From the NCBI RefSeq assembly GCF_011764505.1, contig NZ_AP022839.1:355001-419000 (forward strand): DNA of 64,000 nucleotides, in the 5' to 3' direction. The stretch is from Legionella antarctica. Its GTDB lineage: Bacteria; Pseudomonadota; Gammaproteobacteria; Legionellales; Legionellaceae. The notes under the pieces are model-generated. The model did no database searches and was not told where the DNA came from. It saw only the letters and a list, made by a program, of their open reading frames with translations. Below are positions 34,315-42,146 of the stretch, piece by piece (within the stretch, counting starts at the first letter, position 1; every line of letters starts with the position of its first letter). The position numbers were made by a program, and so were the translations under genes.

Positions 34315-35679
34315 CTATCTCTTAAATTCTCGTCGTAGCGCCTGTTCTGCGCCACCAGTTTGGTAATGTTCTTCATCTACACGCAAGAATAACGTGTTTT
34401 CGTCTTTTATCAGTGCGACCTCTTTAACTCCAGGAACTTTTAGAAGTGTCTGAATAATGACCGAATCTTCTAAATCAGAAGCAGTATTATTTATAATCAA
34501 AGAAGAAAGGGAAACATTTGGCTTCATAAAGCAGGCCACTACAAACCAAATAGTCCCAATAAATGCATTAGCTATAAAAATACCATAGCTACTGCTCCAT
34601 TGGTAAATAATGCCGGCAAGTGAGCCACCTGCAAAAATTCCCAAAAACTGTCCCGTGGAATAAATCCCCATTGCGGTGCCTTTATTATTGGGATTTGCTT
34701 GTTTTGAAATCAATGAGGGTAAAGATGCTTCGAGTATATTGAATGCAACAAAATACATAAACATGAGCAGGCAAAGACTTAACCAATATAGGTGAATAAA
34801 TGCCAGCGCTCCCTGAGCGACAGTAGTTACAAGTACTGAAGCAAGAAATACGGATTTCATCCGTTTTTTCTTTTCAGCTAATATTATAAACGGGATCATA
34901 AAAATAAAAGAACCTACCATTAACGGTAAATAAAAGTGCCACTGTTGCGCTAAGTTCCCAGCCCTAACCTGTTGACTCAAAATCATGGGGATTGCAAAAA
35001 ACGTCGCGGTTAAGATAAAGTGTTGGCAGAAAATTCCCAGATTTAATCGTTGTAAATGAAGATTATTGATAACTGATTTAAATAAGACGGGATTGGTTTC
35101 ACTGTCTGCGTGAAATCGTTCTTTTAGCGGATTTGGAATAACCAGGTGTAGTATAAGTATACCCAAGATGGCTAAAACAGTTGTTAAATAAAAAATACCA
35201 GCCAGCCCAAAACGATGAGAAAGAGCAGGACTAATAATCATTGCCAGGCTAAAGGATGTGCCGATAGTCATGCCGATGACTGCCATTGCTTTGGTACGAT
35301 GTCTATCAGAGGTTAAATCAGCAAGTAAGGCAATAAGTACCGAGCCTATTGCTCCCGTACCCTGCAGTGTTCTAGCTAATATCATTCCATATATTGAATC
35401 GGTGAGTGCTCCGATTAAACTTCCAGCAGCAAAAAGTAATAAGCCCAGGGTAATGATCGGTTTTCTACCCACTTTGTCTGACAACATTCCAAAAGGTATC
35501 TGCAGTAAACCTTGGGTTAATCCATAACCACCTAATGCAACACCAATCAAAGTGGGTGTTGCACCCTGAAGGTGAGCCGCATAAATCGTGAATACGGGGA
35601 TAAGGAGAAATAATCCCAGCATACGAAAAGAGAAAATTGCGGCAATAGGGAAAACAGTTTTAGACCATGAATAAGTCAT
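34315..35679 (-). CDS. yajR: YajR-like MFS efflux transporter with C-terminal ferredoxin-like domain
   Basis: A 454-residue inner-membrane MFS protein, the same length as E. coli YajR and similar along its whole sequence as I recall it. Motif A-like GMLSDKVGRKPII follows TM2, and LARTLQGTGAIGSV lies in TM4. Twelve hydrophobic segments run to about residue 390. The C-terminal 60 residues (LKVPGVKEVALIKDENTLFLRVD) form the small ferredoxin-like YAM domain that marks this family. The transported substrate is not known from the sequence. It is probably a proton-driven drug or metabolite exporter. Confidence 0.85.
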   Translation of the reverse strand: MTYSWSKTVFPIAAIFSFRMLGLFLLIPVFTIYAAHLQGATPTLIGVALGGYGLTQGLLQIPFGMLSDKVGRKPIITLGLLLFAAGSLIGALTDSIYGMILARTLQGTGAIGSVLIALLADLTSDRHRTKAMAVIGMTIGTSFSLAMIISPALSHRFGLAGIFYLTTVLAILGILILHLVIPNPLKERFHADSETNPVLFKSVINNLHLQRLNLGIFCQHFILTATFFAIPMILSQQVRAGNLAQQWHFYLPLMVGSFIFMIPFIILAEKKKRMKSVFLASVLVTTVAQGALAFIHLYWLSLCLLMFMYFVAFNILEASLPSLISKQANPNNKGTAMGIYSTGQFLGIFAGGSLAGIIYQWSSSYGIFIANAFIGTIWFVVACFMKPNVSLSSLIINNTASDLEDSVIIQTLLKVPGVKEVALIKDENTLFLRVDEEHYQTGGAEQALRREFKR

Positions 35680-36005
35680 TACTTCTGTATATTAATATGA
35701 GGGTGTGCAGATGGTACAAAGTTTGGGCTGCGGAAACAAGACAATTTGAAAAATAGCAAGTAGTGGCACAGTCACTTAACGTATTGATTTAGAATTTTTG
35801 GGACTTGAAGTATTGGTTTATGAATGGGATACCTCCAAAATGTGAGATGCAAGTCGCTTAAAACCCCCTGGTTAAATAAATACTCCTGCGCCAGTTTAAT
35901 ATTGATTGGGGTATACCTATATAGAAAGAAGAGTACTTATAATATCATTGACAGGTTAACATAATCACGGTAGTTTGATGCCTTTTTATACTAAAGGATT
36001 ACTCT
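35680..36005. other. Divergent intergenic region yajR-fabL
   Basis: A 326-bp AT-rich gap between divergent genes. No coding frame is convincing. It holds a promoter candidate for the plus-strand gene (35948-35976) and TATA-rich stretches that could serve yajR. Confidence 0.7.
35948..35976 (+). promoter_or_regulatory. Candidate promoter of the FabL-type reductase gene
   Basis: A consensus TTGACA (35948-35953), a 17-bp spacer and TAGTTT (35971-35976), about 30 bp before the ATG. The -10 is weak. Confidence 0.5.
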
Positions 36006-36761
36006 ATGAGTTTGATTTTTGCAGGTAAAGTAGGATTAATTACCGGAGGCGCGCGTGGCATAGGCAGGGCTACAGCGCTGAAATTAGCACAAGCAGGATG
36101 TGACATTGCGATTGTCTATTATAATAGTTCTGATCAAGCGAAAAATCTGGTTCAAGAAGTTCAGGATATGGGACGCAAGGCAGTTGCTCTGCAGGCGAAT
36201 GTTGCTGATCATCAATCTGTAAAAGAGATGTTTACTCAGTTTCGAGAATATTTTACCCACCTTAATTTTCTAATTAGTAATGCTGCAAGTGGGGTGTTAA
36301 AGCCAGCATTAAAGATGTCTACCAAACATTGGCGCTGGTGTATGGAGACGAATGCTCTGGCCTTAAATCACCTGGTTGCAGAAGGGTACGAGATGATGCC
36401 CAAGAATAGCCGAGTAATAGCTTTATCCAGTTTAGGTGCCTCCAGAGCGATACCTAACTACGCGTTTATAGGCGCTTCAAAAGCGGCATTAGAAGCTTTG
36501 GTCCGATCTTTAAGTCTTGAATTAGCCGTTCATGGCATTACGGTGAATACCGTTTCAGCCGGCGTAGTTGATACGGATGCACTCAAACATTTTCCTAATA
36601 GGGAGCAATTACTAGACGAGTATCAGGCCCATGCTTTGGCGGATAGACCCTTGAACCCTCAAGATGTTGCTAATGCCGTTTATCTGCTTTGTCTACCTGA
36701 AGCATCAATGATTAACGCACATACTTTATTTGTTGATGCGGGATATAGTCGGGTTGGATAG
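36006..36761 (+). CDS. fabL: FabL-type enoyl-ACP reductase (SDR family)
   Basis: A 251-residue short-chain dehydrogenase with the nucleotide-binding TGGARGIG (13-20). Several features match Bacillus FabL, the NADPH enoyl-ACP reductase III, rather than FabG: the SNAASGVLKP segment, the catalytic spacing Tyr152-x6-Lys159 (FabG has Tyr-x3-Lys), and the DTDALKHFPNRE block near residue 190. It would reduce the enoyl-ACP at the end of each elongation cycle. A 96-bp gap, with a separate promoter candidate, leads to the acyl carrier protein gene, and the next genes are all acyl-chain enzymes. It could instead be a specialised ketoreductase, but the Tyr-Lys spacing argues against this. Confidence 0.8.
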   Translation: MSLIFAGKVGLITGGARGIGRATALKLAQAGCDIAIVYYNSSDQAKNLVQEVQDMGRKAVALQANVADHQSVKEMFTQFREYFTHLNFLISNAASGVLKPALKMSTKHWRWCMETNALALNHLVAEGYEMMPKNSRVIALSSLGASRAIPNYAFIGASKAALEALVRSLSLELAVHGITVNTVSAGVVDTDALKHFPNREQLLDEYQAHALADRPLNPQDVANAVYLLCLPEASMINAHTLFVDAGYSRVG

Positions 36762-36809
36762 GTTAAATATTATCCTTTTTTCCGTTTTAGATGATTAAAG
36801 AAATTTTTA

Positions 36810-36818
36810 TGATATAAT
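36810..36818 (+). promoter_or_regulatory. Candidate promoter of the acyl carrier protein gene (extended -10)
   Basis: TG-A-TATAAT (36810-36818), a perfect extended -10, lies 40 bp before the carrier protein start. No good -35 is seen. The same extended -10 sequence occurs before rplN and at 55119. Confidence 0.55.
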
Positions 36819-36857
36819 CGGTAGCTTTGTAATCTAGGTGAGCTCTGAGGACGAATT

Positions 36858-37271
36858 ATGAATGTGGCTGGTGTTTACCCTAAAGTTAGGGAAATTATTG
36901 CTGATGTATTAGTGATTGATGAAGAGGAAGTATCGTTAAACAGCCGTTTAATTACGGATTTAGGTGCAGAATCCATTGATTTTCTTGATTTGGTTTTTCA
37001 ACTGGAAAAAGAATTTAAAATTAAAATCCCCCGTGGTCAATTAGAAAAAAATGCGCGTGGTGATTTGGCAGAAGATGAATTTGAAAAAGGTGGTTCATTG
37101 ACTCCAGCAGGTCTTGAGGCATTAAAGGATTATTTAAGCGAAGTTCCAGCGGATCAGTTTAAACCCAATATGAAAGTTAATGAAATTCCTATGTTATTTA
37201 CTGTGGAAACATTTTGCAAATTAGTAATCGCTGCAGTGACTCAACAACAATCTTTGGAAACTGTTGCCTAA
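36858..37271 (+). CDS. AcpXL-like long acyl carrier protein
   Basis: Carries acyl chains on a phosphopantetheine arm at Ser39 (DLGAESIDFLDL). The protein is 137 residues, longer than the house-keeping ACP (about 78). Its second half (LEKEFKIKIPRGQLEKNARGDLAEDEF) resembles the rhizobial AcpXL family, which carries the very-long-chain lipid A acyl group. The stop overlaps the following ATG by one base, so the two are coupled. Its partners are the dehydratase, two ketosynthases and acyltransferase downstream. Confidence 0.85.
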   Translation: MNVAGVYPKVREIIADVLVIDEEEVSLNSRLITDLGAESIDFLDLVFQLEKEFKIKIPRGQLEKNARGDLAEDEFEKGGSLTPAGLEALKDYLSEVPADQFKPNMKVNEIPMLFTVETFCKLVIAAVTQQQSLETVA

Positions 37272-38167
37272 TGCGGTTTTTATTTGTTGATAGAATTGTT
37301 CAGCTATCCCCGGGTGAGTGGATCCGGGGATTGAAGCATGTGACCAGGGACGATGTTTATTTAACTGTTGATGCGCATGGTAAGCTCTGCTTTATTCCTT
37401 CTTTAATTGGTGAAACCCTCGGGCAATTAGCCGCCTGGAATGTGATGCAGCATAATGGATTTACTTCAAGGCCTGTTGCTGGAGTTGTTAGCTGTTCAAA
37501 ATTAAATCGACCTGCTTATGTGGGGGAAACCTTATTGCTTGAGTCCTATATAGATGTAGTTGATGACAGAGCAGTTCAGTACCACAGTGTGGCCAAGGTG
37601 GGAGAGGAGCTGATATTTAGTATCGAGGGGGCATTGGGCCCGCTACTGCCAATGGCTGATTTTATCAGTTTTGAAGAAGTCAAACGTCAATTTAGTGAAA
37701 TCTATAATCCTGGTGATTGGTCCACAATAAACACCTTGAATGCAGAACCTATGAGTTTTGAACTTGAACATCGACCTGCGTCAACGGTAGCGCCTATGAT
37801 GTTTGATAGAATTCTTTCTTGTGAACCAGGCGTAAATCTGGTCGCTGAAAAGCGGGTCACTAAAGCGGCTGCGTATTTTCCCGATCATTTTCCAAATAAG
37901 CCAGTTTTACCCATGACGGTTTTATTGGAATGTAAATTAAATTTAGCACAAGATTTTGTTGCACGGGGGGGGTATGCATCTAATTTCCAAGTCAGTGAGT
38001 TACGTAGAATAAAAATGAATGAATTTATTTTGCCGGGTGATGTAATCGTTTGCCATGTAAAAGTAAAGCAACAGACTGATGAAGAATTAATTTTGACTTA
38101 TCGTAGTGAGGTTGAGGGTAAGCGAGTATGTATTGTAGACGTAGTGCTTACCTCTAAAGGTAAATAA
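37271..38167 (+). CDS. Double-hotdog 3-hydroxyacyl-ACP dehydratase (FabZ-like)
   Basis: A 298-residue protein with two hotdog folds. The second (about 160-298) has the FabZ active site: FPDHFPNKPVLP with His206, and Glu220 at the 14-residue spacing seen in FabZ. The first (about 1-130) keeps a hotdog helix with Glu48 (LIGETLGQ) but lacks the HFP motif, so it may be structural or may supply a different specificity, as in the FabA/FabZ-type double-domain dehydratases of polyunsaturated or aryl-polyene pathways. The start was set at the ATG overlapping the carrier protein stop. The frame is open 57 bp further inside that gene. Two bases before the next gene. Confidence 0.85.
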   Translation: MRFLFVDRIVQLSPGEWIRGLKHVTRDDVYLTVDAHGKLCFIPSLIGETLGQLAAWNVMQHNGFTSRPVAGVVSCSKLNRPAYVGETLLLESYIDVVDDRAVQYHSVAKVGEELIFSIEGALGPLLPMADFISFEEVKRQFSEIYNPGDWSTINTLNAEPMSFELEHRPASTVAPMMFDRILSCEPGVNLVAEKRVTKAAAYFPDHFPNKPVLPMTVLLECKLNLAQDFVARGGYASNFQVSELRRIKMNEFILPGDVIVCHVKVKQQTDEELILTYRSEVEGKRVCIVDVVLTSKGK

Positions 38168-38168
38168 C

Positions 38169-39467
38169 ATGAAGAAAAGACGAGTAGCAATTACAGGATT
38201 AGGAGCAGTTTCAGCAATAGGTCATGATGTCCAATCGATTTGGAACAATTTGATCGAAGGGAAATCGGGAGTTGCGGAAATTACACATTTTGATGCCAGC
38301 GCTTTTCCCACGTTTATTGCTGCTGAGGTCAAAAATTTTAGTCCAAGCCCTTTGATAAAAAATAAACACACGCGCTTTGCGATGTCGTTTACTTATTATG
38401 CCTTGGAGGCAGCACGCCAAGCATTTGATGATGCAGGAATTTTACCTACACAGCAAACCTCATCACGATGGGGCGTTGTAACTGGGAGCGGTATGATGAC
38501 CGCTGAATTTGAGTATCTAAATAGATTTCAACAAGCTTGTGCTCTAAACGGTGAGACAGATTGGGGACAATTAAAAGCCAATACCAGAGAATTTTATAAA
38601 CTGGTTGATTTTGGTAAAACCACCTCAAATTCGGGTTTGTCTTTGTTAATTCAACAATTTGGTATTACAGGATATGCCTCTTCGGTTCACACTGCTTGTG
38701 CCTCTGGTGGTCAAGCTCTTGGATTGGCTATGCAAGTCATACGGCGTGGTGAAGCTGATTTCATGCTGGCAGGAGGATTTGATTCCATGATTAATCCTTT
38801 GGGTCTATCCAGTTTCTGTTTGTTAGGCGCATTGTCTACTTATAACGATACTCCAGAAACAGCTAGTCGTCCTTTTGATGCAACACGTAACGGTTTTGTA
38901 TTGGGTGAAGGTGCTGCATTTTTAATCCTGGAGGAATGGGATAAAGCAAAGGCTAGAGGTGCTCATATCTATGCTGAGTTGGCTGGTGAGGGAAATTCTT
39001 TAAGTTCTTATCGAATCACTGACTCACATCCAAATGGTGATGGAGCGATTCAAGCAATAGAGCGTGCACTTCATGATGCAGGAGTGACGCCCAGAGATGT
39101 GGATTATATTAATGCTCATGGCACGTCAACAAAGATGAATGATTTGAGTGAAACTAATGCGATTAAAGCGGTTTTTGGCGATACAGTTGCCAATTTGCCG
39201 TCCAGCTCGACTAAAAGTCAAACCGGACATTTAATTGCTGCGGCCGGGGCGCTTGAGGCGGTGCTCTCGGTTAAATCTATAGAGCACGCCCAAATTCCCA
39301 AGACAGCGAATTTAACGACACCGGATCCTGAGTGTGATTTGGATTATGTCATCGATGGACCTCGTGAAAAATCCTTGGGCGTGGTTTTATCAAATTCTTT
39401 TGGATTTGGCGGCTCAAATAGCTGTTTGTTATTTAAGCATCCCGAATTTGAAGGAGCAGATAAATGA
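38169..39467 (+). CDS. 3-oxoacyl-ACP synthase II-type ketosynthase
   Basis: A 432-residue FabF-family condensing enzyme. The full catalytic triad is present: Cys177 in VHTACASGG, His317 in NAHGTSTKMND and His354 in KSQTGHLIAAAG. It should catalyse the decarboxylative condensation that extends the acyl-ACP. Its last four bases overlap the next gene, which encodes a ketosynthase lacking the catalytic Cys, so the two may form a heterodimer. Confidence 0.92.
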   Translation: MKKRRVAITGLGAVSAIGHDVQSIWNNLIEGKSGVAEITHFDASAFPTFIAAEVKNFSPSPLIKNKHTRFAMSFTYYALEAARQAFDDAGILPTQQTSSRWGVVTGSGMMTAEFEYLNRFQQACALNGETDWGQLKANTREFYKLVDFGKTTSNSGLSLLIQQFGITGYASSVHTACASGGQALGLAMQVIRRGEADFMLAGGFDSMINPLGLSSFCLLGALSTYNDTPETASRPFDATRNGFVLGEGAAFLILEEWDKAKARGAHIYAELAGEGNSLSSYRITDSHPNGDGAIQAIERALHDAGVTPRDVDYINAHGTSTKMNDLSETNAIKAVFGDTVANLPSSSTKSQTGHLIAAAGALEAVLSVKSIEHAQIPKTANLTTPDPECDLDYVIDGPREKSLGVVLSNSFGFGGSNSCLLFKHPEFEGADK

Positions 39468-40741
39468 GCAGTTTCAATAGAGTATTTATTACCGGTCGTA
39501 GTGCATTAACCGCTTCTGGACCTACGGCGGATGAGACTTGGAAGGCTGTACTTGCTGGCGAAAGCGGCATTGATGAGATTAAACAATGGGATTTGTCGCA
39601 GTGGTCTCACCGCCTGGGAGGCGAATTAAAAGATTTTCAACCGGCTAAAATGCTACCTGACCGCAAATTAATCAAAGTCATTTCCCGCCAGGATGTAATC
39701 GGTTTGAATGCAGCTATCCAGGCTGTTGAGCACAGCCAAATGATCCCTTATCGAGATGCTCTTGATTGCCCGGATCTATTTAATGAGCAAACAGCTATTT
39801 ATGTTGGTTCACCAGGCAATAAATATTTTCAACAATACGATTTTTTGCCTTTACTAGCGAAAACACAGGGTGATATGCGGGGTTTCGCCAATCACTTATT
39901 TGATGAAGTACATCCCATGTGGTTATTACGTATTTTACCTAATAATGTTCTTGCTTATACCGGCATCACTTATGGTTTCAAAGGGCCAAATCACAATGTG
40001 ACTAATCATGCGGTGGGTGGAACCCAGGCTATTTTAGAAGCTTATCATGCAATTCGTACAGGTCAGGCAGACCGAGCCGTTGTAGTAGCTTACGATATAG
40101 GTTTAGAGCCCCAGGCTTTATTTTACTATACCCAATTGGGTGTAGTGAGTGAGCGTCATTTAAAACCTTTTGATAGAGAGCATGATGGCACCCTCTTGGC
40201 CGATGGTGCAGCTGCGTTAGTTTTGGAAAGTGAAGCCAGCGTCCGGGCGAGATCAGCGGCTTGTTATGGCGAGCTTCTTGGTGGCTTAGCTGCCAGCGAA
40301 GCAGCAGGTTTGTTCTCCATTGAGTCTGATGGCCAGCATTTGACTAGTTTAATTGATCGTACACTTAGTATTGCCGGGTTATGTAAGGACGATATAGGTT
40401 TAATCGTACCCCATGGTAATGGAAACAGTAAATCTGACGACAGTGAAGCACAAGCAATTAGAACGGTATTTGGCCAAAATGAAGTTCCAATTACCGGATT
40501 TAAATGGTCAGTGGGTCACACATTGTGTGCCTCTGGTGTCTTGGATGCCGTAATGACTACCTATGCTCTTGAAACACAGTGTGCACCCGGTATTGCTAAT
40601 TTACAGCAAATTGCCTCAGCGTGTGAACCCTTATCTGTCAGTGCAAATCATCAGAAAGTTAATGCCAATAGCGCGGCGTTGATGATTAACAGGGGTTTTT
40701 CAAGTATGAATGCCTGTTTGGTGATTAAATCCTGTGACTAA
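39464..40741 (+). CDS. Ketosynthase-like partner with catalytic Cys replaced by His
   Basis: A 425-residue FabF-family protein that keeps both active-site histidines (His317 in VPHGNGN and His352 in VGHTLC) but has His182 (TNHAVGG) where the preceding ketosynthase has Cys177 (TACASGG). Without the Cys it should not form an acyl-enzyme. Such partners act as chain-length factors in type II polyketide and aryl-polyene systems, where they set product length as a heterodimer with the active ketosynthase. It overlaps the upstream ketosynthase by four bases and the downstream acyltransferase by eight, which suggests fixed stoichiometry. An alternative is a decarboxylase-like role. Confidence 0.85.
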   Translation: MSSFNRVFITGRSALTASGPTADETWKAVLAGESGIDEIKQWDLSQWSHRLGGELKDFQPAKMLPDRKLIKVISRQDVIGLNAAIQAVEHSQMIPYRDALDCPDLFNEQTAIYVGSPGNKYFQQYDFLPLLAKTQGDMRGFANHLFDEVHPMWLLRILPNNVLAYTGITYGFKGPNHNVTNHAVGGTQAILEAYHAIRTGQADRAVVVAYDIGLEPQALFYYTQLGVVSERHLKPFDREHDGTLLADGAAALVLESEASVRARSAACYGELLGGLAASEAAGLFSIESDGQHLTSLIDRTLSIAGLCKDDIGLIVPHGNGNSKSDDSEAQAIRTVFGQNEVPITGFKWSVGHTLCASGVLDAVMTTYALETQCAPGIANLQQIASACEPLSVSANHQKVNANSAALMINRGFSSMNACLVIKSCD

Positions 40742-41576
40742 GATAGCACAACAAATTAAAGCCTTACCTGTCAGTTTCGCAGGTCGCTTTTTATATCATT
40801 TTCTGCCCTACCGGCGACGCCTAATCCTGGCTAACATCAACCAGGTTTTTGGTAATCAACTGGATGATAGGCAAAAAGAATACTTGGCTAAATCTTATTA
40901 CTCGCATTTGATAAAGTCCGTCAAGGAAACCTTGCAATTACGATTTATGAGTGAAAAAAAATTACGTGATTGTGTTGAGGTTAAAGGTCATGAGCAGATG
41001 TTATCTGTAGTGGCCCAGCAAAAGGGGGTTCTAGTTGTCACGGGTCACTTTGGTAATTGGGAGTTTGCTCCCTTGGGTGGTGTTCTGAGCTTCAAAGAGT
41101 TCAAGGGACAATTTCATTTTATCCGGCGTACATTAAGATTCAAAACCCTTGAGCGAATCATGTTCAAAAACTATTATCAAGCAGGTTTAAACGTGATTCC
41201 CAAAAAAAACTCATTAGAGCAGGTTTGCGTTGCTTTAGAAAAAAATCATGCGGTAATTTTCGTATTGGATCAGCATGCCTCGCTGGTTAATCGCGATGGT
41301 ATCGCCGTAGAGTTTTTTGGAAAAAAAGCAGGAACATATCGCAGTTTAGCAACTTTAGCCCGGTATACAGGGGTTCCTGTTGTACCGGCTGCTGGTTATA
41401 GACTACCCAATGGCAAGCATGTTTTGGAGTTCTATGAGCCTATTCCCTGGCAAGACTGTGGCAATACGCATGAATCTCTTTACCAGAATACTTTAGCCTA
41501 CAATCAGGCATTGGAACGTATCATTTTGGCTCATCCAGAGCAGTGGAACTGGATGCACAAGCGTTGGAAACTATAA
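40734..41576 (+). CDS. LpxL/LpxXL-like lysophospholipid (lipid A) acyltransferase
   Basis: A 280-residue member of the lipid A acyltransferase family (HtrB/LpxL type). The active-site motif is His105-x4-Glu110 (TGHFGNWE), and further matches are PFGxxA-type segments such as FVLDQHA. The family transfers an acyl chain from ACP to the lipid A precursor on the inner face of the inner membrane. It starts at GTG, overlapping the preceding gene. As the last gene of the cluster it is the likely enzyme that attaches the product of the upstream enzymes. Confidence 0.88.
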   Translation: MTKIAQQIKALPVSFAGRFLYHFLPYRRRLILANINQVFGNQLDDRQKEYLAKSYYSHLIKSVKETLQLRFMSEKKLRDCVEVKGHEQMLSVVAQQKGVLVVTGHFGNWEFAPLGGVLSFKEFKGQFHFIRRTLRFKTLERIMFKNYYQAGLNVIPKKNSLEQVCVALEKNHAVIFVLDQHASLVNRDGIAVEFFGKKAGTYRSLATLARYTGVPVVPAAGYRLPNGKHVLEFYEPIPWQDCGNTHESLYQNTLAYNQALERIILAHPEQWNWMHKRWKL

Positions 41577-41687
41577 GTGTAGAATAAACGTTTAAAAACC
41601 ACTTTATATCCTTTGCAGAAGAGCATTACAAGACGCTTTAAGTTTTTTACAGGTCTGTCTATAAATAATGTTGAACAGGGTAATAAT

Positions 41688-42120
41688 TTACTCAGAGGTC
41701 ATATTTTGTTCATTTCTTAAATTTTTTAGTACCAACAACAGCTTATCCCTCTCCTCGTCCTTTTTGAAAATCAGGACCATGGTGTATTCCTCTTCTTTTA
41801 AAATTTCATAGCTAATATTCATTAAGAAGTTATGGATCGTTAATTCCAGTAGCCTATGTTTTGTTAGATACTGATTTTTTTTATTAAAACACCGGTTGCT
41901 GATATATCAATAACATCTAAAGTGTTCTCAGCTACTTTAGCAAGTATTTTTAATCCTGAAAAACTGCCTATTTTCTTCCATTAACTTACCAGCAACAAAA
42001 AGTTGATTGTTTGATTGTAGGTTCATTTTTAAAGAAACATCAAGGAAGAGTCTTCCATTGATGTGATAGGGATTTGAACCATCACTTCTCTGGATGGTTC
42101 AATTTGATTTGGTTTTCCAT
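41688..42120 (-). pseudogene. Decayed PilZ-domain (c-di-GMP receptor) gene
   Basis: Reading the minus strand from an ATG at 42120 gives a PilZ-like protein only if three frameshifts are allowed. Recovered pieces in order are MENQIKLNHPE, then GSNPYHINGRLFLDVSLKMN, then ENRQFFRIKN carrying the RxxxR motif, then ILAKVAENTLDVIDISATGVLIKK carrying DxSxxG, and finally YLTKHRLLELTIHNFL to a stop at 41688. One shift falls in an 8-base A-run (T-run at 41875-41882 on the plus strand). Both c-di-GMP-binding motifs are at the expected spacing. The gene therefore looks like a recent relic. Sequencing errors in homopolymers cannot be excluded for one shift but are unlikely for all three. Confidence 0.7.
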
Positions 42121-42146
42121 TCAAGTTGTAAGCAGCCTTTTTGATA

